47,339 nt of DNA. It comes from Acidobacteriota bacterium (GTDB taxonomy: Bacteria; Acidobacteriota; Terriglobia; Terriglobales; Acidobacteriaceae). The position numbers and the translations under genes are program-made. A model generated the notes under the pieces. The model was not told where the DNA came from. It saw nothing but the letters and a program-made list of their open reading frames with translations, and did no database searches. Shown piece after piece: positions 23,892-33,030 of this stretch (its first letter is position 1; every line of letters begins with the position of its first letter). Where the stretch lies: assembly GCA_021846985.1 (NCBI GenBank), contig JAJZVX010000027.1:1-47339 (forward strand), read 5' to 3'.

Positions 23892-26039
23892 ATGGTCAGA
23901 CCCACATCAAAACAAAAGCTCTTCAACGGCCGCGACCACTCCTGGATAGAGTTCAACCGGCGCGTCCTCGAAGAAGCCGAGGATCCTTCCAATCCTCTCC
24001 TTGAACGCGTTAAGTTCCTTGCCATCACTGCCTCAAACCTCGACGAATACGTCGAAATCCGCCAAGCCGGCCTCCTGCAGCGTATTGAGGACGGCTACCG
24101 CGAGCCTGGCTACGACGGCCTCCGTCCCGACGAGTCCCTCGCCGTCCTCACCGCCGCGATCCACGCCTTCGTCGATGCCCAGTACCACTGCTGGAACCAG
24201 CGGCTCCTCCCCGAGCTGCGCAAGCAGGGCATCCGCCTTCTCGACTGGGAAGAACTCGGCGACGAGGCCCGCTCTTATGCTCAGGGCTACTTCCAGCGCG
24301 AGGTCGATCCCCTGCTGACTCCCGTAGCCATCGATCCCGCCCATCCTTTTCCGCGTGTACTCAATAAGGCTCTTTGTCTCGCCCTGCTGCTCAAGCGCAA
24401 GCGCCGCAGTTCCGGACCGCCCGTCTTGGGCGTCGTCACCGTGCCCCGCGCTTTGCCCCGCTTCGTTCGCCTGCCCTCCGCCGACGGCGCCTTCGACTAC
24501 CTTCTCCTGCAAGACCTCATCGCCCAGCACCTCGCCGGCATGTACCGCGGCTACGAACTCCTCAGCCGTGCCGCCTTCCGCCTCACCCGCAACTCCAACC
24601 TCTACATCGAAGAGGAAGAAGCCCGCTCCCTGCTCGAAACCATCCGCGTCGAGCTCCACAACCGCCGTAAAGGCGACGCCGTCCGTCTCGAAATTGAATC
24701 CGGCGCCGGCCCCGAGATCGTCGAACGCCTCCGCACCAACTTCGAGCTCGAAGAAAACCAGCTTTTCCGCAGCGACGGCCCCGTCAATCTCTCCCGCCTC
24801 CTGTTCTTCTACAGCGACGTGCAGCGGCCCGATCTCAAGTACCCGCCCTTCACGCCCCGCCCGTTCAACCTGAGCCGCCGCTCCGCCAATATCTTCGACG
24901 AGCTCCGCCAGCGCGACCTGCTCTTCCACCACCCCTACGACTCCTACGACCCCGTTGTCGAATTCATCCAGAAGGGCGCCCAAGATCCCGCCGTCGTCTC
25001 CATCAAGCAAACCCTCTACCGTACCAGCAGCGACTCCCCTATCTTCCAAGCGCTCATTGAGGCTGCCGCCACCAGGGAAGCCACCCTGGTCGTCGAACTC
25101 ATGGCCCGCTTTGACGAGGCCTCCAACATCCGCTGGGCCCGCTCCATGGAGGATGCCGGCGTCCAGGTCTTCCACGGCGTGGTCGGCCTCAAAACCCACT
25201 GCAAGCTCTCCCTGCTCGTCCGCCGCGACGAAGACGGGGTGACCCGCCGCTACTGCCATCTAGGCACCGGCAACTACAACCCCGTCACCGCCCGCTTCTA
25301 CACTGACCTCAGCCTGCTCACCGCCGATCCGCAAATCACCGAGCGGGTCCACATGGTCTTCAACTACCTCACCGCTCACGCCGAAATCGACGATTACCGC
25401 CCTCTCCTCGTCGCGCCTCTCACCATGGCGGAAAGCTTCCTCGGTCTCATTTGCCGCGAAACCGAGCACGCCCGTGCCGGCCGGCCCGCCCACATCGTGG
25501 CCAAAATGAATGCCCTCCTCGAGCCCTCGGTCATCAAGGCTCTCTATACTGCCTCCCAGGCCGGCGTGCAGATCGATCTCATCATCCGCGGCCTCTCCAT
25601 CCTGCGTCCCGGCGTCAAGGGATTGTCGGAAAATATCCGCGTCCGTTCCATCGTCGGCCGTTTCCTCGAGCACTCCCGCATCTTCCACTTCGCCAACGGC
25701 GGCGACGACGAAATTTATCTCGGCTCCGCCGACTGGATGCCCCGCAACCTCTTCGAGCGCTGCGAGGTCGTCTTCCCCGTCCGCGACGCCGCCGTCAAGG
25801 CCCGCCTCCACGACGAGATTCTGCCCGCCTATCTGGCCGATACCGTCAAGGCCCGCCTCCAGCAGCCCGACGGCAGCTATATCCGCGCCGGCAAAATCCT
25901 CCGCAACGTCAGGCCCTTCTCCAGCCAGGACTTCCTCATGCAGTTGGCCGAAGGCAAAACCAGCCTCGCCGCCATCCCCATTCCCGTCCCTCGCTCTGCC
26001 GCAAAAGGCGCTATAGGAAAAAAACGCGCCGCCGGTTGA
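23892..26039 (+). CDS. ppk1: Polyphosphate kinase 1
   Basis: A 715-residue enzyme that makes inorganic polyphosphate reversibly from the gamma phosphate of ATP. The N-domain opens with LFNGRDHSWIEFNRRVLEEA, followed by the head domain and two phospholipase D-like catalytic domains. The phosphorylated histidine is His456 in CHLGTGNYN, and the second conserved histidine is His599 in IFHFANGGDDEIYLGSADWM. The length matches the family (about 690-740). The frame is open from 23787, but similarity starts after the ATG at 23892. It stands alone on its strand before the LysR gene; no exopolyphosphatase is adjacent. A small GC hairpin (26054-26071) follows the stop without a T-run. Confidence 0.96.
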   Translation: MVRPTSKQKLFNGRDHSWIEFNRRVLEEAEDPSNPLLERVKFLAITASNLDEYVEIRQAGLLQRIEDGYREPGYDGLRPDESLAVLTAAIHAFVDAQYHCWNQRLLPELRKQGIRLLDWEELGDEARSYAQGYFQREVDPLLTPVAIDPAHPFPRVLNKALCLALLLKRKRRSSGPPVLGVVTVPRALPRFVRLPSADGAFDYLLLQDLIAQHLAGMYRGYELLSRAAFRLTRNSNLYIEEEEARSLLETIRVELHNRRKGDAVRLEIESGAGPEIVERLRTNFELEENQLFRSDGPVNLSRLLFFYSDVQRPDLKYPPFTPRPFNLSRRSANIFDELRQRDLLFHHPYDSYDPVVEFIQKGAQDPAVVSIKQTLYRTSSDSPIFQALIEAAATREATLVVELMARFDEASNIRWARSMEDAGVQVFHGVVGLKTHCKLSLLVRRDEDGVTRRYCHLGTGNYNPVTARFYTDLSLLTADPQITERVHMVFNYLTAHAEIDDYRPLLVAPLTMAESFLGLICRETEHARAGRPAHIVAKMNALLEPSVIKALYTASQAGVQIDLIIRGLSILRPGVKGLSENIRVRSIVGRFLEHSRIFHFANGGDDEIYLGSADWMPRNLFERCEVVFPVRDAAVKARLHDEILPAYLADTVKARLQQPDGSYIRAGKILRNVRPFSSQDFLMQLAEGKTSLAAIPIPVPRSAAKGAIGKKRAAG

Positions 26040-26126
26040 GCGGCCTTCGCGCGGAGCGCGTCTGCGCGCTCTGGATTGCCTCTTCCCGCGGCTGGACCTT
26101 TGCCTTGGTGGTGGTAATATCCCGCC

Positions 26127-27008
26127 ATGAGCCTCAGCACCGACGCTTTGAAGTCTTTCGTCGCGCTGGCCGAGGAGCTGCACTTTGGCCGCGCGGCGCT
26201 GCGGCTTCATCTTTCGCAGCCTGCGCTCAGCAAACAGATCCAGCGGCTCGAAGCCGGCCTTGGTGGAAAGCTCTTCGCGCGCACCACCGGACGCGTCCTT
26301 CTCACTGCGGCCGGAGAAGCCCTGCAGGAACGCGCTCGCCTTCTCGTCGCCGACGCTGATGCTCTGGAAAGCTTTGCCCGGCAGGCTGTACAGGGTAGTC
26401 TTCGCTGTCTGCGGATCGGATTTGGCATTACCGCCCTTGGCGATCTGCTGCCCCGTGCCGTGATAGCCTTCAGAAAATCCCATCCCGGCGTCTCGCTTGA
26501 AATGCAGGACCTTGGCAGCAGGGATCAACTGGAACGCGTGCTCGACGGCAGGCTCGATCTTGGCTTCGTGCGCATGCCGGTTTCTAATAGTCGCCTGGAG
26601 AGCGTCATCGTGCTGCGCGAACAGATCCTCATCGCCGTGTCCGCCCACCGCTTTCCCCGCCCGGTGAGCCTCCAGTCACTGCGCAACGAGCCGTTTGTCT
26701 TCATCGCCCGCTCCACCTCCGGAACCTTTTACAACCATGTTCTCGAACTGTGCCGCGCTGCCGGCTTTGTGCCCCATGTCGTTCAGGAGGCTCGCGAAAA
26801 CTTCACGGTGCTCAACCTTGTCCGTGCCGGCCTGGGAGTCAGTCTGGTTGCCGCCGCGGCGCGCAGAATGCGCGTTCCCGGCGTACGCTTCTATCCCCTC
26901 AAGAATGCGCCGGCGAGCTGGACCATCGGCATGATCTGGCGCAGAGACTGCCGCGAGCTTGTCGAACCCTTTAAAAGAGCGGTGCTGGCGGCCCGAAAAA
27001 CTCCATAA
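26127..27008 (+). CDS. LysR family transcriptional regulator
   Basis: A 293-residue LysR-type regulator. The N-terminal winged helix-turn-helix is clear (LKSFVALAEELHFGRAALRLHLSQPALSKQIQRLE), followed by the linker helix and a two-lobed effector-binding domain (LRIGFGITALGDLLPRAV onward). It sits on the same strand 183 bases before the YbiU-type oxygenase gene. LysR regulators often act on a neighbour, but usually on a divergent one, so control of the oxygenase is only a suggestion. Proteins of this subgroup often sense aromatic or small organic acids; the effector is unknown. Confidence 0.93.
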   Translation: MSLSTDALKSFVALAEELHFGRAALRLHLSQPALSKQIQRLEAGLGGKLFARTTGRVLLTAAGEALQERARLLVADADALESFARQAVQGSLRCLRIGFGITALGDLLPRAVIAFRKSHPGVSLEMQDLGSRDQLERVLDGRLDLGFVRMPVSNSRLESVIVLREQILIAVSAHRFPRPVSLQSLRNEPFVFIARSTSGTFYNHVLELCRAAGFVPHVVQEARENFTVLNLVRAGLGVSLVAAAARRMRVPGVRFYPLKNAPASWTIGMIWRRDCRELVEPFKRAVLAARKTP

Positions 27009-27191
27009 CGCGATCTACTTATTCCATCCGGTTATCAAGATGCCAAAAGGTTTCATCGCCGCTCGCGCCGGAAATGCGCTTCAATGGAACTGTCGCATGC
27101 AGGAGGCGGCGCTCTTCCCCACCCCGCAGGGCAAAGTCCACCCGCGGGGATCCCGGCTCGACCCCGCGAGCTTGCGCAAAGGAGCAACCAC

Positions 27192-28472
27192 ATGTCTCTC
27201 ATCATCGAAAACTTTCCGGAAGCCGTCCGGAATGTGAAGCAACAGCTTCGGGCCGCACTGCCCGGATACAAAGAAGCCTTCCGTGAGGTCGAAGCCGAAA
27301 TGGCCCGCCGCGTCGATGAAATTGTCGCGGAACGTGAAGCCGGCAAGGACGTCATCCCCCTCGTCCCGTACGCCGACATCGCGGCCGGCTCGGTCCCCGC
27401 TCAACTCATCGCTCAAATCAAATCGCGCGGCGCCTGCGTGGTTCGCCGCACCTTCTCGCCCCAGATGGCCACGGCATGGGACGAGGAGATTGCGGACTAC
27501 GTCGAGCGCAACCACCTCGACGCCAAACTCGCCCATGCCAAGGAGGACAGCTATTTTGGTACGCTGGCTTCCGCCAAGCCGCAGATTTACAGCATCTACT
27601 GGTCTCGTCCTCAAGTGCAGGCGCGCCAGTCCGTTGAGCTTACCCATGTCCGCGTCTTTCTCAATCGGATGTGGCAGGCCGAAAGCGGCGGCGTGCGCCA
27701 CATCGACCCCAACCAGGCCCCGGCCTACGCTGATCGCATCCGCCGCCGCCCGCCCGGCTCCAAATCACTGGGCCTTTCGCCGCACATTGACGGAGGATCG
27801 GTCGAACGCTGGCTCGACGGTAACTTTCGCAATGTGTACCGCCATGTCTTCAGCGGTGAATGGCGGAAGTACGACCCATTCGACGCCGCCTTTCGCACGC
27901 AGGTCGAGGAAGTCCCCTCGCCGGCTGTCTGTTCGGTCTTTCGCACCTTCCAGGGCTGGACGGCTCTCACTCCCCAGGGCAAGGGAGACGGAACCCTGCA
28001 ACTCGTTCCCATTGCCAATGCCATGGCGTATCTGCTGCTGCGCGCGCTGCAGGACGACGTGCCGGACGACAGCCTTGCCGGGGCGCAGCCCGGACGCGCT
28101 CTCTCGGTCAACGAGCCATACCACGGCCTGCTCCTCAAAGCGCTCACTTCCATCCCCCTCATGCAGCCCGGCGACACCGTCTTCTGGCACTCCGATGTGT
28201 GTCACGCTGTCGAAGACGAGCACCATGGCTCCGGCTACAGCAATGTCATGTACATCGGTTCCGTGGCCGGATGCGCCAAGAACAGCGCCTATCTCCAGAA
28301 GCAGGCCGTCGCATTCCTCACCGGCAAAACTCCGCCCGATTGGGCAGCAGACGACTACGAAGTTGACTTCAAAGGACGCGCCACCGTTGCGGATCTCACC
28401 ACGCTGGGCCGGGCGCAGCTCGGTATTACGGACGATCTCGTGAAAAGCCTCCTCTCCGGCACAACTGCATGA
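27192..28472 (+). CDS. YbiU/DUF1479 family protein, probable Fe(II)/2-oxoglutarate-type oxygenase
   Basis: A 426-residue protein of the DUF1479 (YbiU) family, whose fold is related to Fe(II)/2-oxoglutarate dioxygenases. The probable iron-binding His198-x-Asp200 lies in LSPHIDGGSVERW, and a distal histidine (His338) lies in WHSDVCHAVEDEHHG. The N-terminal helical part (MSLIIENFPEAVRNVKQQLR) is typical. AAGGAG nine bases before the ATG at 27192 fixes the start; the open frame reaches back to 27084 without family similarity. The substrate of this family is not known to me. The upstream LysR gene is the nearest candidate regulator. Confidence 0.88.
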   Translation: MSLIIENFPEAVRNVKQQLRAALPGYKEAFREVEAEMARRVDEIVAEREAGKDVIPLVPYADIAAGSVPAQLIAQIKSRGACVVRRTFSPQMATAWDEEIADYVERNHLDAKLAHAKEDSYFGTLASAKPQIYSIYWSRPQVQARQSVELTHVRVFLNRMWQAESGGVRHIDPNQAPAYADRIRRRPPGSKSLGLSPHIDGGSVERWLDGNFRNVYRHVFSGEWRKYDPFDAAFRTQVEEVPSPAVCSVFRTFQGWTALTPQGKGDGTLQLVPIANAMAYLLLRALQDDVPDDSLAGAQPGRALSVNEPYHGLLLKALTSIPLMQPGDTVFWHSDVCHAVEDEHHGSGYSNVMYIGSVAGCAKNSAYLQKQAVAFLTGKTPPDWAADDYEVDFKGRATVADLTTLGRAQLGITDDLVKSLLSGTTA

Positions 28473-28537
28473 CTCTCCTGCGCGGCCGGATCCCCCCGTC
28501 CGGCCTCGCTCGCTTACCATGACGGATAAGCCCGCAC

Positions 28538-29134
28538 ATGCCCATCCATCTCAATCCGGACAGCTTCGACGCCCTCATCTTCGACCTCGACGGCACCCTG
28601 GTTGACAGCGCGCCCGCGCACTTCCGCGCCTACAACGACGCGCTTGCGCCTTTAGGCATCGCCCTCGACTGGGACTGGTATCTGGCCCACCTCGGTCTCG
28701 CCTCCGGCCCGCTCAAGCAGGCCTACGAAGCCGCCTTCGGCCGCGCGATTCCGCTCTCCCCGGCCGACTTTGCCGAACGTCAGGTGGCTGGCTTCTTGCG
28801 CAATCTTCACCTGGTCCGCGAAAAGGGCGTTGTCGCCGACGTTGCCCGGCAGTGGAGCGCTTCGTTGCCCCTCGCCGTCGCCTCCAGCGGCAACCGTGTC
28901 GAAGTGATCTCCACGCTGCAACAGGTCGGCCTCCTTCCTCTCTTTGAGGTCATTGTCACCTCCGACAATGTGGCGCGCCTCAAGCCCTCGCCCGACCTAT
29001 TCCTTGAAGCCTCGCGCCGCCTCAACGTGCCCGCCGCGCGCTGCCTCGTCTTTGAGGACTCCGATCAGGGCATGGCCGCAGCCGCAGCCGCGAAGATGCG
29101 CGCCATCGACGTCCGCCGCATGGCGGCTGAGTGA
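28538..29134 (+). CDS. HAD-superfamily phosphatase (beta-phosphoglucomutase/YqaB-like)
   Basis: A 198-residue haloacid-dehalogenase hydrolase. Motif I is FDLDGTLVDS (nucleophile Asp and acid/base Asp), motif II is AVASSGN, the motif III lysine is in LKPSPDLF, and motif IV is FEDSDQG. A small helical cap follows motif I, as in beta-phosphoglucomutase and YqaB sugar phosphatases. It probably removes phosphate from, or moves it on, a small sugar phosphate. It lies 65 bases after the YbiU-type gene, so co-transcription is possible. Confidence 0.9.
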   Translation: MPIHLNPDSFDALIFDLDGTLVDSAPAHFRAYNDALAPLGIALDWDWYLAHLGLASGPLKQAYEAAFGRAIPLSPADFAERQVAGFLRNLHLVREKGVVADVARQWSASLPLAVASSGNRVEVISTLQQVGLLPLFEVIVTSDNVARLKPSPDLFLEASRRLNVPAARCLVFEDSDQGMAAAAAAKMRAIDVRRMAAE

Positions 29135-29512
29135 GCGCGCCCGCGCGGACACGCAATCGGGTGCCGTCTCCGCTCTTCGCCGGGAAGGGACGCCACCCAG
29201 GATGACCCGGCATCCGCTGAGCGGCGAAAGCAGGGAACATCGGCCTGGGTCACGCTCTTTCCTCTGCGCAGGCAGTTATGGATTGAGCAAAGCGCGATTG
29301 ATCCGAAACCCGCGCCCACGCAAAGCTGCCTTCTGCCCGCCGCTGCCGCTTCACCGGCCACGGCAACCGGCTTCCGGGGAGGGTGCGCTGCGCGCTCTGG
29401 GCATCCCCCTCCCCGGGCCCTTGCAGATTATTTCCCGCATCCTGCTACGCTGGGCTTGTCGCTCTTCACAGAGCAAGCAGGTGCCAACCGCCCAGCAAGG
29501 AAAGGAATTCCC
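29135..29512. other. Intergenic stretch without a recognised gene
   Basis: These 378 bases follow the phosphatase gene. Frames here are arginine-rich and unconvincing. The last 60 bases include AAGGA, the ribosome binding site of the small gene at 29513. No clear promoter, terminator or RNA gene was recognised. Confidence 0.4.
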
Positions 29513-29770
29513 GTGTCTCAGTTCCAGCCGCAGGTCTTTCAGCCGGTCTCGCCCGCGCAGTTCGAAGTGCTCACCGCCAAAGCCCGCGCCGCAGGCCTTC
29601 CGATCGCCGGCAACAGCGGCGTCGCCTCACGGTTCGGCGTCGAAATCTCCTGGAATTACGTTCCCGAAGCCCAGCAACTCACCCTCCACTGCCTGCGCGC
29701 GCCGTTCTTCGTCTCAGCCGATGACGTCAACACGCAGATTCAGTCTTTGGTCCAGCAAACCCTTTCCTGA
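29513..29770 (+). CDS. Small unknown protein, 85 residues
   Basis: A short cytoplasmic protein starting at a GTG with AAGGA seven bases upstream. The sequence is well structured: a helical segment (SPAQFEVLTAKARAAG), a strand-like centre (ASRFGVEISWNYVPEAQQLTLHCLRAPFF) and a C-terminal helix (DVNTQIQSLVQQTL). No signal peptide or membrane segment is present and I do not recognise a family. Codon use matches the neighbours. An ATG at 29456 is in frame but less likely. It converges on the serine hydrolase gene 16 bases away. Confidence 0.68.
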   Translation: MSQFQPQVFQPVSPAQFEVLTAKARAAGLPIAGNSGVASRFGVEISWNYVPEAQQLTLHCLRAPFFVSADDVNTQIQSLVQQTLS

Positions 29771-29786
29771 GCTGTCGCCGCTGCCT

Positions 29787-31199
29787 TCACTCTGCCGGCG
29801 CCACGAGGTACTGCTCCAGTTTCCCATCCGGATACGTGTAGGTCGTCAGCCGCAGTTTCCTGCCCGGGTACACAATCGAGAACGCCCGGAAGGTCATCCC
29901 GCCCCGAAGCCCTTCGCCCGTCTGCTTGAAGATCAGCGGATCGCCCAGCGGCCCCAGGCTATCCTTGAAGTCCCGCACCGCCTCCGCCGTAAAGTAGTCG
30001 TTCAGGTTCGGCGCCAGCAGACTGCGGTCAAGCCGCCCCTGCTGCAGGCCGCGATAGATCTCGAGAGCCTGCGTCTCCGCCGCGCTCTTGGGAAAATCCG
30101 CCACCACCGGCGCCGCCAGGTTCGCAATCTCCGATGCCGCTCCCACCGCATCCTGGTTCGTCAGCACCGCCACCGCCACGCCGTCGTCCACCAGCGCCAG
30201 GTTGTCCGACACAAACCCCGACACCTCGCCCGAGTGCTCGATGGACCGGTGCCCGTCCCGCTCCCGCACCTCCACGCCCAGCCCGTAATGCGTCCCCTGG
30301 CCGTCCTTCAGCTTCACCTCGGTAAACATCTCCCGGTAGCTTGCCGGCTTCAGCACTGAACGCGCCATCAGGCTCTCGTCCCACAGCGCCAGATCGTGCG
30401 CCGTCATCGCCAGTTCGCCCGCCGCAAACATCCATCCGCGCCCTTCCTTTGGAGCCACGCGCAGCGGTCCCAACGCATGCCGGTAGTAGGCTGTCGCGTC
30501 CGCCTGAGTCAGCCTTTCCTCGTCCGAGTTCCACACTGACTTCATACTCAGCGGACGGAAGATGTGCCGCGTCAGAAATTCCATCAATGGCTCGCCAGCC
30601 ACCTTCTCTACAATCCGTCCCGCAATCACAAAGTTTGTATTCGAGTACTGCCACTGCGTTCCCGGCTCAAAGTCCAGAGGCTTTTTCGCCCACTTGTCCA
30701 GAATCTCATCGGCCGTCACATTCTTCAGCATCGGCGTCATCACGTAGTCTTCCGGCCAGTAGTCCTGGTAGCCGGAGGTGTGGCTCAGAATCTCCCGGAT
30801 TGTCACTTTGTCTCCGTCCGTCAATCCCGGCACATACTTGCCCACCGGGTCGTCCAGCTTCAGCTTTCCCTCTTCCTGCAAAAGCAGAATCGCCGCCGCC
30901 GTGAACTGCTTCGAGATCGACCCAATCGAGTACCGCATCTCCGGCGTGGCCGCCATCGGCGGCTCCAGCCGGGCCTTGCCGTAGGCGCGCGCATACTCCA
31001 GCTTGCCGCCCTTCACCACCGCCACCGAGGCCGAGGGCACTCCCGTCTGCTCCAGCACCTGCTCCGCAATCCGGTCTACGCGGCTGCGCATCTCCGGAGC
31101 CAGCGTATCCACGGTTTGCGCCCGCGCTGCAATCCGTCCCGCCAGCGCCGCCAATCCCCCCAGAACCCCAATCGTCAATACCCGTCTGAACTTGCTCAT
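29787..31199 (-). CDS. Exported serine hydrolase, class C beta-lactamase/DD-peptidase-like
   Basis: A 470-residue protein with a signal peptide (TIGVLGGLAALAGRIAARAQ). It has the three penicillin-recognising motifs: SISK (Ser94, Lys97), YSN (Tyr185, Asn187) and HSG (His322-Ser-Gly324). The last is in the position of the usual KTG. The catalytic domain ends near residue 360 and a C-terminal lipocalin-like extension follows. Such proteins include esterases, D-amino-acid peptidases and beta-lactamase relatives; HSG rather than KTG favours an esterase or peptidase over antibiotic resistance. GAGG lies upstream of the ATG at 31199. It is divergent from the carbonic anhydrase gene. Confidence 0.9.
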   Translation of the reverse strand: MSKFRRVLTIGVLGGLAALAGRIAARAQTVDTLAPEMRSRVDRIAEQVLEQTGVPSASVAVVKGGKLEYARAYGKARLEPPMAATPEMRYSIGSISKQFTAAAILLLQEEGKLKLDDPVGKYVPGLTDGDKVTIREILSHTSGYQDYWPEDYVMTPMLKNVTADEILDKWAKKPLDFEPGTQWQYSNTNFVIAGRIVEKVAGEPLMEFLTRHIFRPLSMKSVWNSDEERLTQADATAYYRHALGPLRVAPKEGRGWMFAAGELAMTAHDLALWDESLMARSVLKPASYREMFTEVKLKDGQGTHYGLGVEVRERDGHRSIEHSGEVSGFVSDNLALVDDGVAVAVLTNQDAVGAASEIANLAAPVVADFPKSAAETQALEIYRGLQQGRLDRSLLAPNLNDYFTAEAVRDFKDSLGPLGDPLIFKQTGEGLRGGMTFRAFSIVYPGRKLRLTTYTYPDGKLEQYLVAPAE

Positions 31200-31326
31200 T
31201 CCTCGCGCTCCCTAGCCAAACTCCCCGTTGCATCCCGCATCAAAATTATCAGTCTGGGCTTCGTTACGATAGCCTGAGCACAGAACGGCTCGACGGCCCG
31301 CGCGGCGGTCTGCCGCGGAGGGTTCC

Positions 31327-31947
31327 ATGCAGAGATTGATCGAGGGCCACAAGCGTTTCCACGCCGAGGTCTTCCCCGCCAGACGAAGCCAGTTTCATCT
31401 TCTTGCCGAGATGCAGGCTCCCGAATGGCTCTTCATCACCTGTTCCGACTCCCGCATCGTCCCCGATCTCATCCTTGGCACCGGTCCTGGCGACCTCTTC
31501 ATCACCCGCACCGCCGGCAACGTCGTGCCCATGGTCAGCGGCAACGTTGATGGCGTCACCGCCACCATCGAGTACGCCGTCGAGGTTCTCAAGGTCCGCC
31601 ACGCCATTCTCTGCGGCCACTCCGACTGCGGCGCCCTCAAGGCCGCGCTCGACCGCAAGAACCTTCAGAGATTACCCATGGCCCAGCGCTGGCTCTGCCA
31701 CGTCGAGGCCGCCTTCAGCCACCGCCAGCCCCTCAATCCCATCGACGGCGACAGCGCCGAACTGGCCGCGCTCATCCGCGGCAATGTGGTTGCCCAACTC
31801 CTCAACCTCCGCGCCCAACCTTCTGTTGCGCGCGCCACCGCCGAAGGCCGCCTCACCTGTTACGGCTGGTATTACGACATCCTCACCGGCCGCATCGAAC
31901 AGTACGACGAAGCCATGCGCCGCTTTCTCCCTCTCCTCGGCGAATAG
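31327..31947 (+). CDS. Beta-class carbonic anhydrase
   Basis: A 206-residue zinc enzyme that interconverts CO2 and bicarbonate. The zinc ligands and catalytic pair are at family positions: Cys39, Asp41 and Arg43 in CSDSR, and His98 and Cys101 in GHSDCG. The TAGNVVP and GVTATIEYAV segments are also typical. No signal peptide is seen, so it is cytoplasmic. GGAGGG precedes the ATG. No transporter of the SulP type is adjacent, so a housekeeping role in bicarbonate supply is likely. Confidence 0.95.
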   Translation: MQRLIEGHKRFHAEVFPARRSQFHLLAEMQAPEWLFITCSDSRIVPDLILGTGPGDLFITRTAGNVVPMVSGNVDGVTATIEYAVEVLKVRHAILCGHSDCGALKAALDRKNLQRLPMAQRWLCHVEAAFSHRQPLNPIDGDSAELAALIRGNVVAQLLNLRAQPSVARATAEGRLTCYGWYYDILTGRIEQYDEAMRRFLPLLGE

Positions 31948-32005
31948 ACCCCGCACGCATCTGTCTTGGAAAGAAGCAGACTGTGGCGTGTTGCCCTGTC
32001 CGTCC

Positions 32006-32989
32006 TCAGCGGTTGCTGACCGCCACCAGCACCGCAACCAGCGATCCCACAAACAGCGCCGACAGCGGCCAGGCCGTCGCCCGGCCAAAGTTCAGCGTGA
32101 ACCCGGCGCCACAGCGGCTTTGCACAAACAGCGCAGGATCATTGCGGTTGCAGTAGAACAATCCCCAGCGCCAGTTCTCGTCGCCCTGCATCTCGGCTGG
32201 CGGCGGAACAAAACGGCGGTTAACGACGGTGCGAAATACGATGACAGCCGCCGCGGCCCCCAGCACGACAAAGAGGATAGCTTGGTTCTCGGCCGGTGAA
32301 ATCGCGCCTCCCGCAAACGCCACCATGATGGCCGCAGTCATCAGCAGTGCGCCGGCCCAGGTTGCGATCATCGAACTGCGCAGCGCGTTCTTCGCCAACG
32401 GCGTGCGTGTGCGCGCGCGCACACGGATCAGCAGCGCCAGCAGGCCCGCGGTCGCCAGGCCGAGGCCAAAAGAAAAAATCCTATCGCCGCCATGCGCCTC
32501 CACCAGCGCGTCCAGAGCCTGCGGCGCGGCACGCAGCGAGCTGCCCCGCGCCGCCACCACCAGAGAAACCGCCGCAACCGCCACCGTGAACGCGATCGGC
32601 GCCAGCAGCGCCGCCAACGAGGGCACCCCGCCTTGCGGCGCCGTAAGCGGCACCTCAACCGCCGCACGCGGCTGTGCTGCCGGCATCAGCCTGCCGGCCT
32701 CGCGGTGTGCGCGGGCAAAGGCAACGTTAAAGGCCAGCGCCTCCACCAGCACTGCCCACAGCAGGCATGCGGCATTGTGCTGCCGCCACAGCAGCACGCC
32801 CACCAGCGCAGCCAACGCGCAGCCCAGCCAGATCCGGAGCAGGTAGCGGCGCACAAGGCTCCGCGCTTCCGCGCTCGACTTCACAACATCCGGCGCTGTT
32901 CTTCCAAAAAAGAAGAACTGGTTAAGGCGCGACATCCAGGAATAGAACGCGGCCTGAAGCGGCAGAACGGCAAAGGTGGCAATCAGCAT
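32006..32989 (-). CDS. Multi-pass membrane protein with C-terminal DUF5808-type domain
   Basis: A 327-residue integral membrane protein with about seven hydrophobic segments. The C-terminal cytosolic-looking motif ENWRWGLFYCNRNDP, followed by a FTLNFGRATAW segment, marks the DUF5808 domain. The function is unknown. The same arrangement, a GntR regulator of the YtrA type followed by a membrane protein of this kind, is frequent in bacteria that sense envelope stress or antibiotics. It begins 41 bases after the GntR stop codon, so the two form an operon. GAGG lies before the ATG at 32989. Confidence 0.8.
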   Translation of the reverse strand: MLIATFAVLPLQAAFYSWMSRLNQFFFFGRTAPDVVKSSAEARSLVRRYLLRIWLGCALAALVGVLLWRQHNAACLLWAVLVEALAFNVAFARAHREAGRLMPAAQPRAAVEVPLTAPQGGVPSLAALLAPIAFTVAVAAVSLVVAARGSSLRAAPQALDALVEAHGGDRIFSFGLGLATAGLLALLIRVRARTRTPLAKNALRSSMIATWAGALLMTAAIMVAFAGGAISPAENQAILFVVLGAAAAVIVFRTVVNRRFVPPPAEMQGDENWRWGLFYCNRNDPALFVQSRCGAGFTLNFGRATAWPLSALFVGSLVAVLVAVSNR

Positions 32990-33030
32990 GGTGTGCCTCG
33001 TGAATCGGGTGAGGGCGCGCGAGGCGCAGT

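Noticed and set aside
29787..31199. Beta-lactam resistance gene
   Set aside because: The third motif is HSG rather than KTG and a C-terminal extension is present, as in esterase/peptidase relatives; resistance cannot be claimed.
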